This document shows positions 1-6,714 of a stretch of 11,031 nt of DNA, piece by piece. Numbering within the stretch: the first letter of the stretch is position 1; each line of letters opens with the position of its first letter. A program made the position numbers and the translations under genes. Below the pieces are notes generated by a model. The model had not been told where the DNA came from. It searched no databases and saw nothing but the letters and a program-made list of their open reading frames with translations. This stretch comes from Lachnospiraceae bacterium (GTDB lineage Bacteria > Bacillota > Clostridia > Lachnospirales > Lachnospiraceae): positions 1-11,031 of the forward strand of contig CAAGRM010000269.1 of the NCBI GenBank assembly GCA_900772675.1. Direction: 5' to 3'.

Positions 1-97
1 CATTTTCAAATAAACCTTCCCCCACCGGCTGTGCACTCTCCATATCCGTTACGGAATCTCCTGCAAATACAATCCGGTCCATGTGTTCAAAAATCAT
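1..97 (-). CDS. SGNH/GDSL-family hydrolase, N-terminal fragment (runs off left edge)
   Basis: Only the first 32 codons are inside the window. The frame opens at the ATG at 97-95, preceded by a good ribosome binding site (GGGAGG, complement of 105-110). The peptide reads MIFEHMDRIVFAGDSVTDME and onward. The stretch FAGDSVTD is block I of the SGNH/GDSL esterase-lipase superfamily, with Ser15 as the predicted nucleophile; the rest of the catalytic set (Gly, Asn, Asp-His) would lie beyond the edge. Family members de-esterify sugars, polysaccharides or lipids; the substrate cannot be told from this fragment. There is no signal peptide at this start, so it is probably cytoplasmic. It has its own promoter and is separated from dctP by a terminator, so I regard it as a separate unit unrelated to the quinate/shikimate locus. 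Confidence 0.75.
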   Translation of the reverse strand, partial: MIFEHMDRIVFAGDSVTDMESAQPVGEGLFEN

Positions 98-151
98 TTT
101 TTTGCCTCCCTTGATCATGAGTAATAAATTTAGAAAAACCCTCTGAACCCC

Positions 152-180
152 ATTATAGTCTTACAGTTTCGACCGTGCAA
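152..180 (-). promoter_or_regulatory. Sigma-A-type promoter of the SGNH hydrolase gene
   Basis: On the minus strand a TTGCAC -35 (175-180) and a perfect TATAAT -10 (152-157) are separated by 17 bases. This places the start of transcription near 145 and gives a 5' leader of about 48 bases ahead of the ATG at 97. It lies immediately downstream of the dctP terminator. Confidence 0.8.
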
Positions 181-194
181 GGCAAATTTTGTGT

Positions 195-241
195 AAAAAA
201 ATCCGGCCGCGAAACACTGTTTTTCAGTGCCCCGCAGCCGG
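195..241 (-). terminator. Intrinsic terminator after dctP
   Basis: Read on the minus strand, a stem of CCGGC/GCCGG and GCG/CGC (one mismatch between them) continues through a small internal loop into CACTG/CAGTG, closed by a five-base AAAAA loop. The stem is followed by a run of seven T (complement of 195-200 and neighbours). It starts about 18 bases after the dctP stop codon and ends the dctQMP transcript. Confidence 0.92.
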
Positions 242-259
242 GAATTTCATTTTCTTTTC

Positions 260-1291
260 TTACTCAATTCCATCCATATACGCATTGTAAATCGCCGGAT
301 CAATATTCTCCTCGATCGACTTATACACACTCTTCGATGCCTCTCGAATGTCCGCTCTTGTCTGGTCATCGAGGGTCAGGATCTTCGTTCCGCTCTCCTC
401 GATCGTCGCGATCTTGTCGGCGATACGGGCATCGGACTGCTCTCTTGCGTACTCGGTCGCAATCTTTGCAGCCTCGGTCATGATCTCCTGCTCGTCTGCA
501 GGCAGATCCCGAAAGAAATCGTCGTTGACAATCAGGGAAATCAGATGCGGCAGATGGTTCGTCTCCACTACGTAATCCTGCTGCTCATACAGGTTATTCG
601 AAACGATGACCTCATACGGGTTCTCCTGCGCATCAATCGTGTGCTGCTGCAGGCCGATGTAAACCTCACTGAAGCTCATCGGCGTCGGGTTGGCACCGAT
701 GGCTTTCCAGAATGCCAGATGGTAGCTGTTCTCCATTGTACGGATCTTCTGTCCTTTGAAATCTGCAAAGCTGTAAACCGGCTTATTCGTACTCATCACA
801 CGGAATCCCTGATCCGCCATGCCGAGCAGGTGATAGCCGCCCTCGGTATAAACGTTGCTGATGAGGTCATAGAAATTCGGATCATCAATTTTCTCACGGC
901 ACTCATCCACCGTAGCAAAGACGCACGGCAGGTCGAAGACAGCCAGATCACTCATGAAGGAAACCTGCGGTGCCGTATTCTGTACGACAAACGGAATATC
1001 GCCGTCGGCACACGTTTCCAGCAGATCGCGGTCGCCGCCAAGCGTTGAGTTTGCGTAAACCTGAATTTTCATCCTTCCATCGCTCAGCTCCGAAATCTCT
1101 TCCGCGAACTTCTCGGCAAAAATCTGTGTGACCGTGTCCTCCGGGCTTGCCGTTGCCAGCGGCCAGGAATAACGCTGTGTCGTCTCTCCCTCGGAAGAGC
1201 CGCAGCCGGCAAGCGATGCACCAAGCGCAACGACAGCAGCAAGTACCGTCGCTGTTCGGAAAAGCTTTTTATTTTTTGTCATCTTTTTCAT
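260..1291 (-). CDS. dctP: TRAP transporter solute-binding lipoprotein, DctP family
   Basis: 343-residue extracytoplasmic substrate-binding subunit of a tripartite ATP-independent periplasmic (TRAP) transporter, which captures organic acids and hands them to DctQM. Residues 1-30 are a lipoprotein signal (basic KKMTKNKK, hydrophobic core, lipobox LAGC with Cys30 lipidated), as expected for a Gram-positive cell. The mature part shows the DctP signature: RVMSTNKP around Arg164, FKGQKIRTM with Arg184 (the arginine that usually salt-bridges the ligand carboxylate in this family), and DAQENP near 220-225. A carboxylate ligand is therefore likely; quinate or shikimate is inferred only from the neighbours. 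I chose the ATG at 1291 over one ten codons upstream because GGGAGGAG (complement of 1302-1309) is correctly spaced from it, while the upstream ATG lies inside dctM and would precede this site. The gap to dctM is 16 bases. Last gene of the transporter operon. Confidence 0.93.
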   Translation of the reverse strand: MKKMTKNKKLFRTATVLAAVVALGASLAGCGSSEGETTQRYSWPLATASPEDTVTQIFAEKFAEEISELSDGRMKIQVYANSTLGGDRDLLETCADGDIPFVVQNTAPQVSFMSDLAVFDLPCVFATVDECREKIDDPNFYDLISNVYTEGGYHLLGMADQGFRVMSTNKPVYSFADFKGQKIRTMENSYHLAFWKAIGANPTPMSFSEVYIGLQQHTIDAQENPYEVIVSNNLYEQQDYVVETNHLPHLISLIVNDDFFRDLPADEQEIMTEAAKIATEYAREQSDARIADKIATIEESGTKILTLDDQTRADIREASKSVYKSIEENIDPAIYNAYMDGIE

Positions 1292-1307
1292 TGTTCTTCG
1301 CTCCTCC

Positions 1308-2597
1308 CTATAAAATTCCAATCGAAATCGCCGGAATAAACGTAATCAGCAGCAGTGCCACAAGGAAGAAACCGATCATCGGCATAGCCTTCTTTGCGAT
1401 CTGCATGACCGGAACCTCGGTCAGGGAGCTTGCCACGAACAGGTTGACGCCGATCGGCGGTGTTACGAAGCCGATCGCCAGGTTGACAACCATGATCACA
1501 CCAAACTGAATCGGATCCATACCGATTGCCTGTACGATCGGCAGCAGGATCGGGGTCAGAATCAGGATTGCCGGTGTGGTATCCATCACCATTCCGACAA
1601 TCAGCAGAAATACATTGATGATCAGAAGGATCGCAACCGGGCTGTGGAAGTTGTTCAGAATGAACTCGCTGACCGTCTGTGGTACCTGCATCAGCGTCAG
1701 CACACGGGAAAATGCCGTCGATGCCGCCAGAATAAACAGGATCGGGGTGAAGGTACGAATCGCCTCAACCAGAATGGACCAGATGTCGCGGATGCGGATA
1801 CTTCTGTACACAAAAAGGCTGATGATCAGTGCATAGAATACGGAGATAACAGCCGCCTCGGTCGGGGAAGCAACACCGCTGTAGATACATCCGAGGATGA
1901 TCACCGGGCTGAGTAATGCAAAAAAGCTCTCTTTTAAAACACGAAGCAGGCCTTTGTCATGCAGCACTTTGACTTCTGCATGGATCTTCTCTTTGTCCTC
2001 CCCATGCCGTTTGCAGTGATAAACGGCATAAACCATCAGCAGCAGACCGATCATCAGACCCGGTACAATTCCGGCAAGGAACAGGTCGCTGACCGAAGCG
2101 CCGGAAGCCATACCGTACATGATGAACGGAATGCTTGGCGGAATGATAACGCCAAGACCGCCGGCAACTGCCACAATCGCAGTGGAGAATGTCAGATCAT
2201 AACCAAGCGTGGTCAGAATCGGGATCGTCATACTTCCGACCGCAGCAACGGTCGCCGGAGCGGAACCGGAAATCGCACCGTAAAAAAGGCAGGTGACGAT
2301 AACCGCACACGGCATACCCGCAGTAAATTTTCCAAGGAAATAGGCAAAGACGTCAAACAGCTTCTTGGAGATTCCTCCCTTTGCCATGATAATACCGGAG
2401 AGAACGAACATCGGAACTGCCAGCAGGGGAAAGGAATCGAGTCCTCCGAACATGGCACGGATCAGATATTTGGCTCCTACCGTAAAAGACGGGTCAAACA
2501 CCGACGGAAGCACAGATGTGATTCCAAGGGTAATCGATACCGGAACAGCGATGACCAGCAATGCAACAAAAATCAGAAATAATACTACGACCGGCAT
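1308..2597 (-). CDS. dctM: TRAP transporter large permease, DctM family
   Basis: 429-residue, very hydrophobic membrane protein, full length for DctM (about 420-430). It forms the ion-coupled transport channel for the DctP-bound acid. Recognisable family blocks are SGSAPATVAAVG (about 110-121), GGLGVIIPPSIPFIMYG (146-162), and the C-terminal repeat AIGFVTPPIGVNLF. The two proline-glycine-rich blocks mirror the two-fold pseudo-symmetry of the fold. The N-terminus is a membrane segment without a cleavable signal. The start at 2597 overlaps the end of dctQ by 13 bases, and its ribosome binding site GAGGAGG is formed by the dctQ codons for Glu-Glu-Glu, so the two are translationally coupled. The stop TAG abuts the dctP ribosome binding site. 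Confidence 0.95.
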   Translation of the reverse strand: MPVVVLFLIFVALLVIAVPVSITLGITSVLPSVFDPSFTVGAKYLIRAMFGGLDSFPLLAVPMFVLSGIIMAKGGISKKLFDVFAYFLGKFTAGMPCAVIVTCLFYGAISGSAPATVAAVGSMTIPILTTLGYDLTFSTAIVAVAGGLGVIIPPSIPFIMYGMASGASVSDLFLAGIVPGLMIGLLLMVYAVYHCKRHGEDKEKIHAEVKVLHDKGLLRVLKESFFALLSPVIILGCIYSGVASPTEAAVISVFYALIISLFVYRSIRIRDIWSILVEAIRTFTPILFILAASTAFSRVLTLMQVPQTVSEFILNNFHSPVAILLIINVFLLIVGMVMDTTPAILILTPILLPIVQAIGMDPIQFGVIMVVNLAIGFVTPPIGVNLFVASSLTEVPVMQIAKKAMPMIGFFLVALLLITFIPAISIGIL

Positions 2598-3229
2598 TCG
2601 TGTTCCTCCTCATTCGAATTTTTAATCGTATGGATGCGGTTGTCGATACCCGCACTCAGGGCATTTTCCGTGGCATTATCTGCTCCGGCATTTGCCTCGA
2701 TGAAGGATTCCGGTGTATTGCGCTCCGGATGGGCCGGGTCGAAAACGTTCTCACCGCGCGCTACACGGAACTCAATCATCCAACGCTGCAGGACACGGAA
2801 CGCAACCAGCACAAAGGAGACAAGCGGTGCTGCCTGGATAAAGTACATCGGGATTTTGCAGGCCGGGGAAAGCTGGCCGCTTTTAACCGACGACATCATA
2901 TAAGAAAAAGCAAACGGAATCATGTAGATGAAAAAAATCAATTCAAACGTATGATTCACAATTTTGAAGATGGCTTTTCCTCTCCGCGGAAAAATCGCAA
3001 CAAACTGCTCGATCTTAATCGAAAGACATTTCTTGCTGCAGTAGCTGACACTTAAGAAACCGCACCAGATAAAAATATATCTGGTCAGCTCTTCCGACCA
3101 TGACAGCGACATGCCAAGGACGTAGCGGCAGAAAACCTGAATTCCCATGATCAGCGTCATGGCGATCAGACCGATCACAAGAAGAAATTCTTCCAGGTTT
3201 TCATCCAGCCAGTGAAATATTTTTTTCAT
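2585..3229 (-). CDS. dctQ: TRAP transporter small permease, DctQ family
   Basis: 214-residue small membrane subunit that pairs with DctM. Four hydrophobic segments are visible (about 13-35, 48-66, 95-113, 130-150). The family motif region VFCRYVLGMSLSWSEELTRY (32-51) is intact. After residue 155 comes a hydrophilic acidic tail of roughly 60 residues (ending EEEHECRS) that is longer than in a minimal DctQ; it looks cytoplasmic and its last codons double as the dctM ribosome binding site. I start at the ATG at 3229 because GGAGGT (complement of 3239-3244) is correctly spaced; the in-frame ATG three codons upstream sits right against that site and a further one lies before it. The gene begins 103 bases after the aroD stop, with a hairpin and a possible promoter in between, so dctQMP may be transcribed with aroD, alone, or both. 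Confidence 0.92.
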   Translation of the reverse strand: MKKIFHWLDENLEEFLLVIGLIAMTLIMGIQVFCRYVLGMSLSWSEELTRYIFIWCGFLSVSYCSKKCLSIKIEQFVAIFPRRGKAIFKIVNHTFELIFFIYMIPFAFSYMMSSVKSGQLSPACKIPMYFIQAAPLVSFVLVAFRVLQRWMIEFRVARGENVFDPAHPERNTPESFIEANAGADNATENALSAGIDNRIHTIKNSNEEEHECRS

Positions 3230-3261
3230 GAAAGGCATACCTCCGTTAAATTTGTAACAGG

Positions 3262-3291
3262 ATAATAACATAAAGGGGACATCGGCATCAA
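3262..3291 (-). promoter_or_regulatory. Possible promoter of dctQMP
   Basis: On the minus strand TTGATG (complement of 3286-3291) and TATTAT (complement of 3262-3267) stand 18 bases apart, about 33 bases upstream of the dctQ ATG. Both boxes are near but not at consensus. The -35 box lies inside the loop of the hairpin described next, so the two readings may compete. Confidence 0.4.
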
Positions 3292-3319
3292 TAGCAATGC
3301 TAAAAACACCGGTGTCCCC
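3275..3319. other. Inverted repeat between aroD and dctQ (attenuator, terminator or operator)
   Basis: Arms GGGGACATCGG (3275-3285) and CCGGTGTCCCC (3309-3319) pair over 11 positions with one wobble as plus-strand RNA, or one C-A mismatch as minus-strand RNA. In the transcription direction of the flanking genes (minus) the 3' arm is followed by TTTATGTTATT, a poor U-tract. It could be a weak terminator that lowers transporter expression relative to aroD, or a protein-binding dyad. A smaller TAGCA-A-TGCTA palindrome lies in the loop (3292-3302). Confidence 0.5.
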
Positions 3320-3332
3320 AAAAGAAAAACGG

Positions 3333-4094
3333 TTACATGGCTTTGTGAAGCAGATCCAGGACTGTGCTCAGATCATTGACTCCCATCTGACCCGGTGCGG
3401 ATGCTTTCTTCGCCGCGCCGAAGGTCATGGAAGAACCAAACACCTCACCGCAGAGACGGCTGATTACACCGGTGCCTGCCATCGACATGGTGATGATCGG
3501 TCTGTCCGCATAATTGGTGGTCATTTCCTCTGTTGCTGCAAGCAGGGTCAGAACGTCTTTCTTATTCTGCGGCATAACAGCGATCTTCGGAATATCTGCG
3601 TTCATATCCTGCATCTTGCGCAGTCTGTAGATGATGTCTGCTTTTGCAGGAGTCTTGAAGAAATCATGATTGGAAGCGATAACCTTTACGCCTGCTGCGT
3701 GTGCACCGTCGATGATCTTCTTTACGATGTCATCTCCGGTAAAGATCTCAACATCCACCAGATCCACATATCCGGTCTGTGCTGCTTTGATGTTCAGCTC
3801 TGCATATGCTGCCGGCTCAATCGCTTTTTCACCGCCCTCTTTGGAGGTACGGAATGTCATCAGAAGCGGAATATTGCCGAGTGCTTCGCGGAGGTCTTTT
3901 AACACGTCCTCTACCTGTGCAAAGTCGAATACACCCTCGAACCAGTCTACACGCCATTCTACAACGTCAACCGGAATCGAATGGAAGGTTTTTGCTTCTT
4001 CGATGATATCGTTTTTGGTAACGCCTACGATCGGAACGATGATCTTCGGTGCACCGGCACCGATTTCAATATCACGAACTTTTACTGTATTCAT
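3333..4094 (-). CDS. aroD: 3-dehydroquinate dehydratase, type I
   Basis: 253 residues, exactly the length of the class I enzyme, which interconverts 3-dehydroquinate and 3-dehydroshikimate through a Schiff-base lysine. Every key residue falls at the position known from the Salmonella enzyme: Glu46 and Arg48 (EWRVD), Arg82, Glu86 (SKEGGE), His143 (SNHDF), the Schiff-base Lys170 (IPKIAVMP), Arg213 (GVISR), Ser232 and Gln236 (SAPGQ). So the enzyme should be active. The start is supported by AGAAGGAAA upstream. It lies 109 bases behind the MFS gene and ahead of dctQMP on the same strand. There is no aroA/B/C/K here and there are two YdiB-like dehydrogenases and two transporters, so I infer a catabolic role (quinate/shikimate use), although the same enzyme could serve biosynthesis. 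Confidence 0.96.
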   Translation of the reverse strand: MNTVKVRDIEIGAGAPKIIVPIVGVTKNDIIEEAKTFHSIPVDVVEWRVDWFEGVFDFAQVEDVLKDLREALGNIPLLMTFRTSKEGGEKAIEPAAYAELNIKAAQTGYVDLVDVEIFTGDDIVKKIIDGAHAAGVKVIASNHDFFKTPAKADIIYRLRKMQDMNADIPKIAVMPQNKKDVLTLLAATEEMTTNYADRPIITMSMAGTGVISRLCGEVFGSSMTFGAAKKASAPGQMGVNDLSTVLDLLHKAM

Positions 4095-4158
4095 GTGTTT
4101 TTCCTTCTTTCTTCAATATTAATCCTGACTTTTCTTTGCAGGCTTTTCTTTTTCACGC

Positions 4159-4186
4159 CCGGATTACCTGGTACTTCGTACTCCCG
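4159..4186. repeat. REP-like small hairpin element, copy 1
   Basis: A 28-base element between the MFS and aroD genes that matches the sequence at 9794-9821 in 20 of 28 positions. Its core GGTAC-TTC-GTAC forms a 4-bp hairpin followed by TCCCG. Outside this core, GGATT (4161-4165) and AATCC (4188-4192) can also pair, giving a longer stem. Similarity to copy 2 continues weakly to the right into a CTTA motif. On the minus strand the element would be transcribed between the MFS and aroD coding regions. Confidence 0.6.
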
Positions 4187-4203
4187 CAATCCTTAACCTC
4201 ATT

Positions 4204-5418
4204 TTAGTTGTCCTGCTGTGCAAGTTCAACCATTTTTTTATAGCGAATGTTTACAAACAGTCCAAGCGCAACACCAACTGCGGTCAGAACGATGTTCATG
4301 GTCATAACGCCGGACGGCTGCATTTTAGATGCTGCGGTCAGGATCGTGTAGTTGCAGAGAGAAGATGCAATCATAACCAGTGCGGTTACGGTTCCTTTGA
4401 TTTTCGGGAACAGCATGTTGCAAACGGAAGTTGCGATCTGAAGCAGTCCGCCTGCGCCTGCCCATCCGACAATGAAAGCACCGGCGATCATCAGCGGTTT
4501 GCTCTGTCCCATCAGGACAACGATCATGGTTACAAGACAAATGGCCGGGTAAACAACGATGAAACGAACGTCTTTGATTTTTCTGGTCAGGAATGCGGTT
4601 ACAACGAGTGCCAGCATGGTTCCTGCTGAATAATAAGTCTGCATGATGGATGGATTCGCCCAGCCTACATTCTCTTTTGCAAAGTTCTGCGCACAGTTCA
4701 GCCACAGCTGGAAGGTACCGGTGCAGGTAAATCCGATCAGAATCATGGCAACGGACTCGAAGGAGAAATGGGTATGTTTCAGGCTGTCGATCAGACCTTC
4801 TTTTTTGCCGGATGCTTTCTGGTCAGCATCTGGCAGCGGGAACAGGAATACCAGTACAAAAAGGACGATATACGCGATTCCGCATCCGTAGAATAACGGA
4901 TTGTAGGAGGTAAGGCCAGCTGCGGTAGAAGTAACCGCTACACCAAGAACAAACGGAAGCAGCATCTGTGCGATTGCGATGAAAAATTTGATTCCCATGG
5001 TAGCAACGCCAGGAGCTTTGTAAATAATCTCGGATACTGCCGGGTAAATACCGGTATCCAGAAAGGAGTTTGCGATACCGCCGATGATGGCGCATACGTA
5101 AGCGATGGTATAACCACCGTGTGTTCCTGCATTAAATGCAAGAGCAAGGCCGATCAGGTAAATTGCATAAGAAGCACTTCCGATTGCAGTGGAAATGCGG
5201 CGTCCGAGCTTGTCGGACAGAGGACCTGCAAATGGCAGTGCGATCAGACGGCCAAGACCGAGTGCTGCGGAAATCGCAGTAATTGCCATTGCTTCCACTC
5301 CCCATGCTGCTGCCAGAGCCTCTTTGATGACTGCCTGGCCCAGGATGGAGCATCCAACACCGTGGATAAAGTAGTTCAAGTACAGAATTAATGCACTTGG
5401 CAGGTATTTCTTGTTCAT
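4204..5418 (-). CDS. MFS transporter, YdiN/YdiM-like (predicted quinate/shikimate-type acid transporter)
   Basis: 404-residue major facilitator with about 12 hydrophobic segments. Motif A of the family is present at 65-74 (GPLSDKLGRR). Stretches such as YFIHGVG, GLGRLI, IANSFLDTGIYPA and GWAGAGGLLQIATSV resemble, from memory, the E. coli YdiN/YdiM family, whose genes neighbour ydiB and aroD; the same association here supports transport of quinate, shikimate or a related acid. That substrate is inference. I place the start at 5418 because AAGGAGAG (complement of 5424-5431) is well spaced; an in-frame ATG 21 codons upstream lacks such a site and would add a charged, non-membrane leader. First gene of the leftward operon, divergent from lysR. 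Confidence 0.9.
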   Translation of the reverse strand: MNKKYLPSALILYLNYFIHGVGCSILGQAVIKEALAAAWGVEAMAITAISAALGLGRLIALPFAGPLSDKLGRRISTAIGSASYAIYLIGLALAFNAGTHGGYTIAYVCAIIGGIANSFLDTGIYPAVSEIIYKAPGVATMGIKFFIAIAQMLLPFVLGVAVTSTAAGLTSYNPLFYGCGIAYIVLFVLVFLFPLPDADQKASGKKEGLIDSLKHTHFSFESVAMILIGFTCTGTFQLWLNCAQNFAKENVGWANPSIMQTYYSAGTMLALVVTAFLTRKIKDVRFIVVYPAICLVTMIVVLMGQSKPLMIAGAFIVGWAGAGGLLQIATSVCNMLFPKIKGTVTALVMIASSLCNYTILTAASKMQPSGVMTMNIVLTAVGVALGLFVNIRYKKMVELAQQDN

Positions 5419-5489
5419 GGTTTCTCTCCTTTTAAATAAGATCATGTTGAGGTCAAATTTTTTTGCCTCTGTTCGGTTCATCCTTTTGT

Positions 5490-5512
5490 TTTGTCACAAA
5501 CAACAGATTACC
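5490..5512 (+). promoter_or_regulatory. Conserved operator-like element, copy 1 (MFS leader side)
   Basis: TTTGTCACAAACA, three variable bases, then GATTACC; 20 of 23 bases match 6663-6685 upstream of the reductase gene. The first 11 bases are a perfect dyad, TTTGT-C-ACAAA. It lies 72-94 bases upstream of the MFS start codon, downstream of the predicted MFS promoter if that call is right. Probably a binding site for a regulator shared by the two arms of the locus. Confidence 0.6.
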
Positions 5513-5521
5513 AGTTTCGTG

Positions 5522-5541
5522 AATGTTAAAAAAATAACATT
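5522..5541. promoter_or_regulatory. Inverted repeat AATGTTA-N6-TAACATT in the divergent region
   Basis: Perfect 7-bp arms (5522-5528 and 5535-5541) around an A-run. It sits just at the predicted MFS transcription start. It may be a second LysR-type site or simply AT-rich promoter DNA. Confidence 0.4.
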
Positions 5542-5548
5542 TGCCTTT

Positions 5549-5578
5549 ATTTTAGCATTGAAAGTGGATACAGTCTAA
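5549..5578 (-). promoter_or_regulatory. Possible promoter of the MFS-aroD operon
   Basis: Minus strand TTAGAC (complement of 5573-5578), 18 bases, TAAAAT (complement of 5549-5554). The weak -35 is what one expects of a promoter that needs an activator such as a LysR protein bound just upstream at 5598-5616. Predicted leader is about 120 bases. Confidence 0.45.
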
Positions 5579-5597
5579 TGCTTTTAAAGGAAAAAAC

Positions 5598-5616
5598 CAA
5601 TGCATTGAATGCATTG
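5598..5616. promoter_or_regulatory. Perfect 19-bp dyad, predicted LysR-type regulator operator
   Basis: CAATGCATT-G-AATGCATTG is a perfect 9+1+9 palindrome. Within it TGCATTGAATGCA fits the T-N11-A rule of LysR-type regulator boxes. It overlaps where the -35 of lysR would be (the -10 is at 5623) and lies about 20 bp upstream of the predicted MFS -35. This is the classic arrangement in which one site both represses lysR and activates the divergent gene. Confidence 0.7.
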
Positions 5617-5619
5617 ATG

Positions 5620-5628
5620 TGGTATACT
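5620..5628 (+). promoter_or_regulatory. Extended -10 promoter of the lysR gene
   Basis: TGG-TATACT is an extended -10 element (TGn plus a 5/6 -10 box). No good -35 is seen at 16-18 bases, where the operator dyad lies instead. This gives a leader of roughly 60 bases before the lysR ATG. Confidence 0.55.
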
Positions 5629-5695
5629 TGAGTTATGATAATAAGAGGAAGCAAAGACTTTCTTACGGAACCATTTTTTCAGGAGGAAAATCCAC

Positions 5696-6643
5696 ATGAC
5701 ACTGAATCAGATTCTCTATTTCCGAAAGGTTGCCCGGCTGGAAAATTATCACCAGGCAGCGGAGGAGCTTTATATTTCCCAGCCATCCCTGAGCCGTTCC
5801 ATGGCTGCCCTTGAAAGTGAGCTTGGGATCACGCTGTTTGAAAAGAAAGGGCGCGGTGTTGTCCTTACCAATGCCGGCCGCCTTTTTCTGGAGCATGCAG
5901 ACCGGATCGCAGGTGACTGTGACATTGCAACAGGAAAAATGAAAGAGCTCGCCTCCGGTGGCGGAAAAATCAATATCGGTTATATTTTTCCACTTGCCGG
6001 ACATTATATTCCACACAACGTCCGCACCTTTCTGGACAAAGAAGAAAACAAAAATGTTGCCTTTAGCTTCTGGCAGAACCATACTCCGGCCATTGCACAG
6101 AAGGTGAAATCCGGTGAACTCGATCTTGGGTTTGGCGGCTTTTTAAAGCGCGATGACATGGAGTTTTTTCCGTTGATCCAGCAGCCGCTTGTCATCGTGT
6201 CCCCGGAACAGCATCCGATTGCCGATGAACCGGAGGTTCCGCTTGTAAAGCTTACCCGTTATCCGGTGATCGGCTACGACCGTGCCTCCTGGCTCGGTGT
6301 CTACACCGATCATCTCTACCGGAAATATCAGCTTCATCCGAATATTATCATGGAATGCCCGGATGAATATTCGATTGTAGCACTGGTACGCGAAAACTTC
6401 GGCATCGCACTTATGCCGCGAACCGATATTCTGGAACAGGCAGACGGTATCCGCATCCACACACTGAAAGGTCTCGAGATTTATCATCAGACCTTTATGT
6501 TCTGGATGAAGAACCGCTACCGACTTCCGGCTGTCGAACGGTTTACCGAATATATGAAACAGCACGCTGACATTATCGAAGAGTCCGGAAATGATAGCGA
6601 AAACGTATCAAAAGTTTATCTGAAAGATATTGTTAATTTTTAG
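5696..6643 (+). CDS. LysR-type transcriptional regulator
   Basis: 315 residues, normal length. Residues 1-60 are the winged helix-turn-helix with the family sequence (NYHQAAEELYISQPSLSRSMAALESELGITLFEKKGRGVVLT), followed by a linker helix and an inducer-binding domain from about 90 to 300. The family acts as a tetramer that binds a T-N11-A box and responds to a small metabolite of the pathway it controls. The start is backed by AGGAGG nine bases upstream. It sits between and divergent from the MFS gene, next to a perfect T-N11-A dyad, so it most likely controls both arms of this locus with a pathway acid (quinate, shikimate or a dehydro-derivative) as inducer. The effector is inference. It is flanked by two copies of the 23-base element. 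Confidence 0.94.
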   Translation: MTLNQILYFRKVARLENYHQAAEELYISQPSLSRSMAALESELGITLFEKKGRGVVLTNAGRLFLEHADRIAGDCDIATGKMKELASGGGKINIGYIFPLAGHYIPHNVRTFLDKEENKNVAFSFWQNHTPAIAQKVKSGELDLGFGGFLKRDDMEFFPLIQQPLVIVSPEQHPIADEPEVPLVKLTRYPVIGYDRASWLGVYTDHLYRKYQLHPNIIMECPDEYSIVALVRENFGIALMPRTDILEQADGIRIHTLKGLEIYHQTFMFWMKNRYRLPAVERFTEYMKQHADIIEESGNDSENVSKVYLKDIVNF

Positions 6644-6659
6644 TCGAAAGAGTTATGAT
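6630..6659 (+). promoter_or_regulatory. Possible promoter of the reductase operon
   Basis: TTGTTA (6630-6635), 18 bases, TATGAT (6654-6659), overlapping the last codons of lysR. The predicted start is about 6666, which falls inside the conserved element at 6663-6685, so a protein bound there would block or reshape initiation. Confidence 0.45.
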
Positions 6660-6662
6660 GAA

Positions 6663-6696
6663 TTTGTCACAAACAGAGGATTACCGCTCATGTAAT
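6663..6696 (+). promoter_or_regulatory. Conserved operator-like element, copy 2 (upstream of the reductase gene)
   Basis: TTTGTCACAAACA-N3-GATTACC at 6663-6685 matches copy 1 in 20 of 23 bases, and both are in plus orientation. Here a second dyad follows: ATTAC-N7-GTAAT (6680-6696), whose centre is 20 bases from the centre of TTTGTCACAAA, i.e. two helical turns. It ends about 18 bases before the ATG at 6715. Confidence 0.6.
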
Positions 6697-6714
6697 GAAT
6701 AAGGAGAATTTTTC

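Noticed and set aside
227..1048. 273-codon open frame on the plus strand opposite dctP
   Set aside because: Antisense shadow; no ribosome binding site or recognisable motif, and it overlaps the dctP terminator and coding sequence.
1959..2582. 207-codon plus-strand frame opposite dctM
   Set aside because: Highly charged, low-complexity translation typical of the reverse of membrane-protein codons; dctM is clearly real.
3251..3270. Possible third copy of the TTTGTCACAAACA-N3-GATTACC element upstream of dctQ (TTTGTAACAGGAT...)
   Set aside because: Only the first few bases and a GGAT can be aligned, and only with a five-base gap; within chance expectation for AT-rich DNA.
4161..4168. GGATTACC here, shared with the 23-base operator-like element
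   Set aside because: It belongs to the REP-like hairpin repeat, lacks the TTTGTCACAAACA half, and an eight-base match is not significant.
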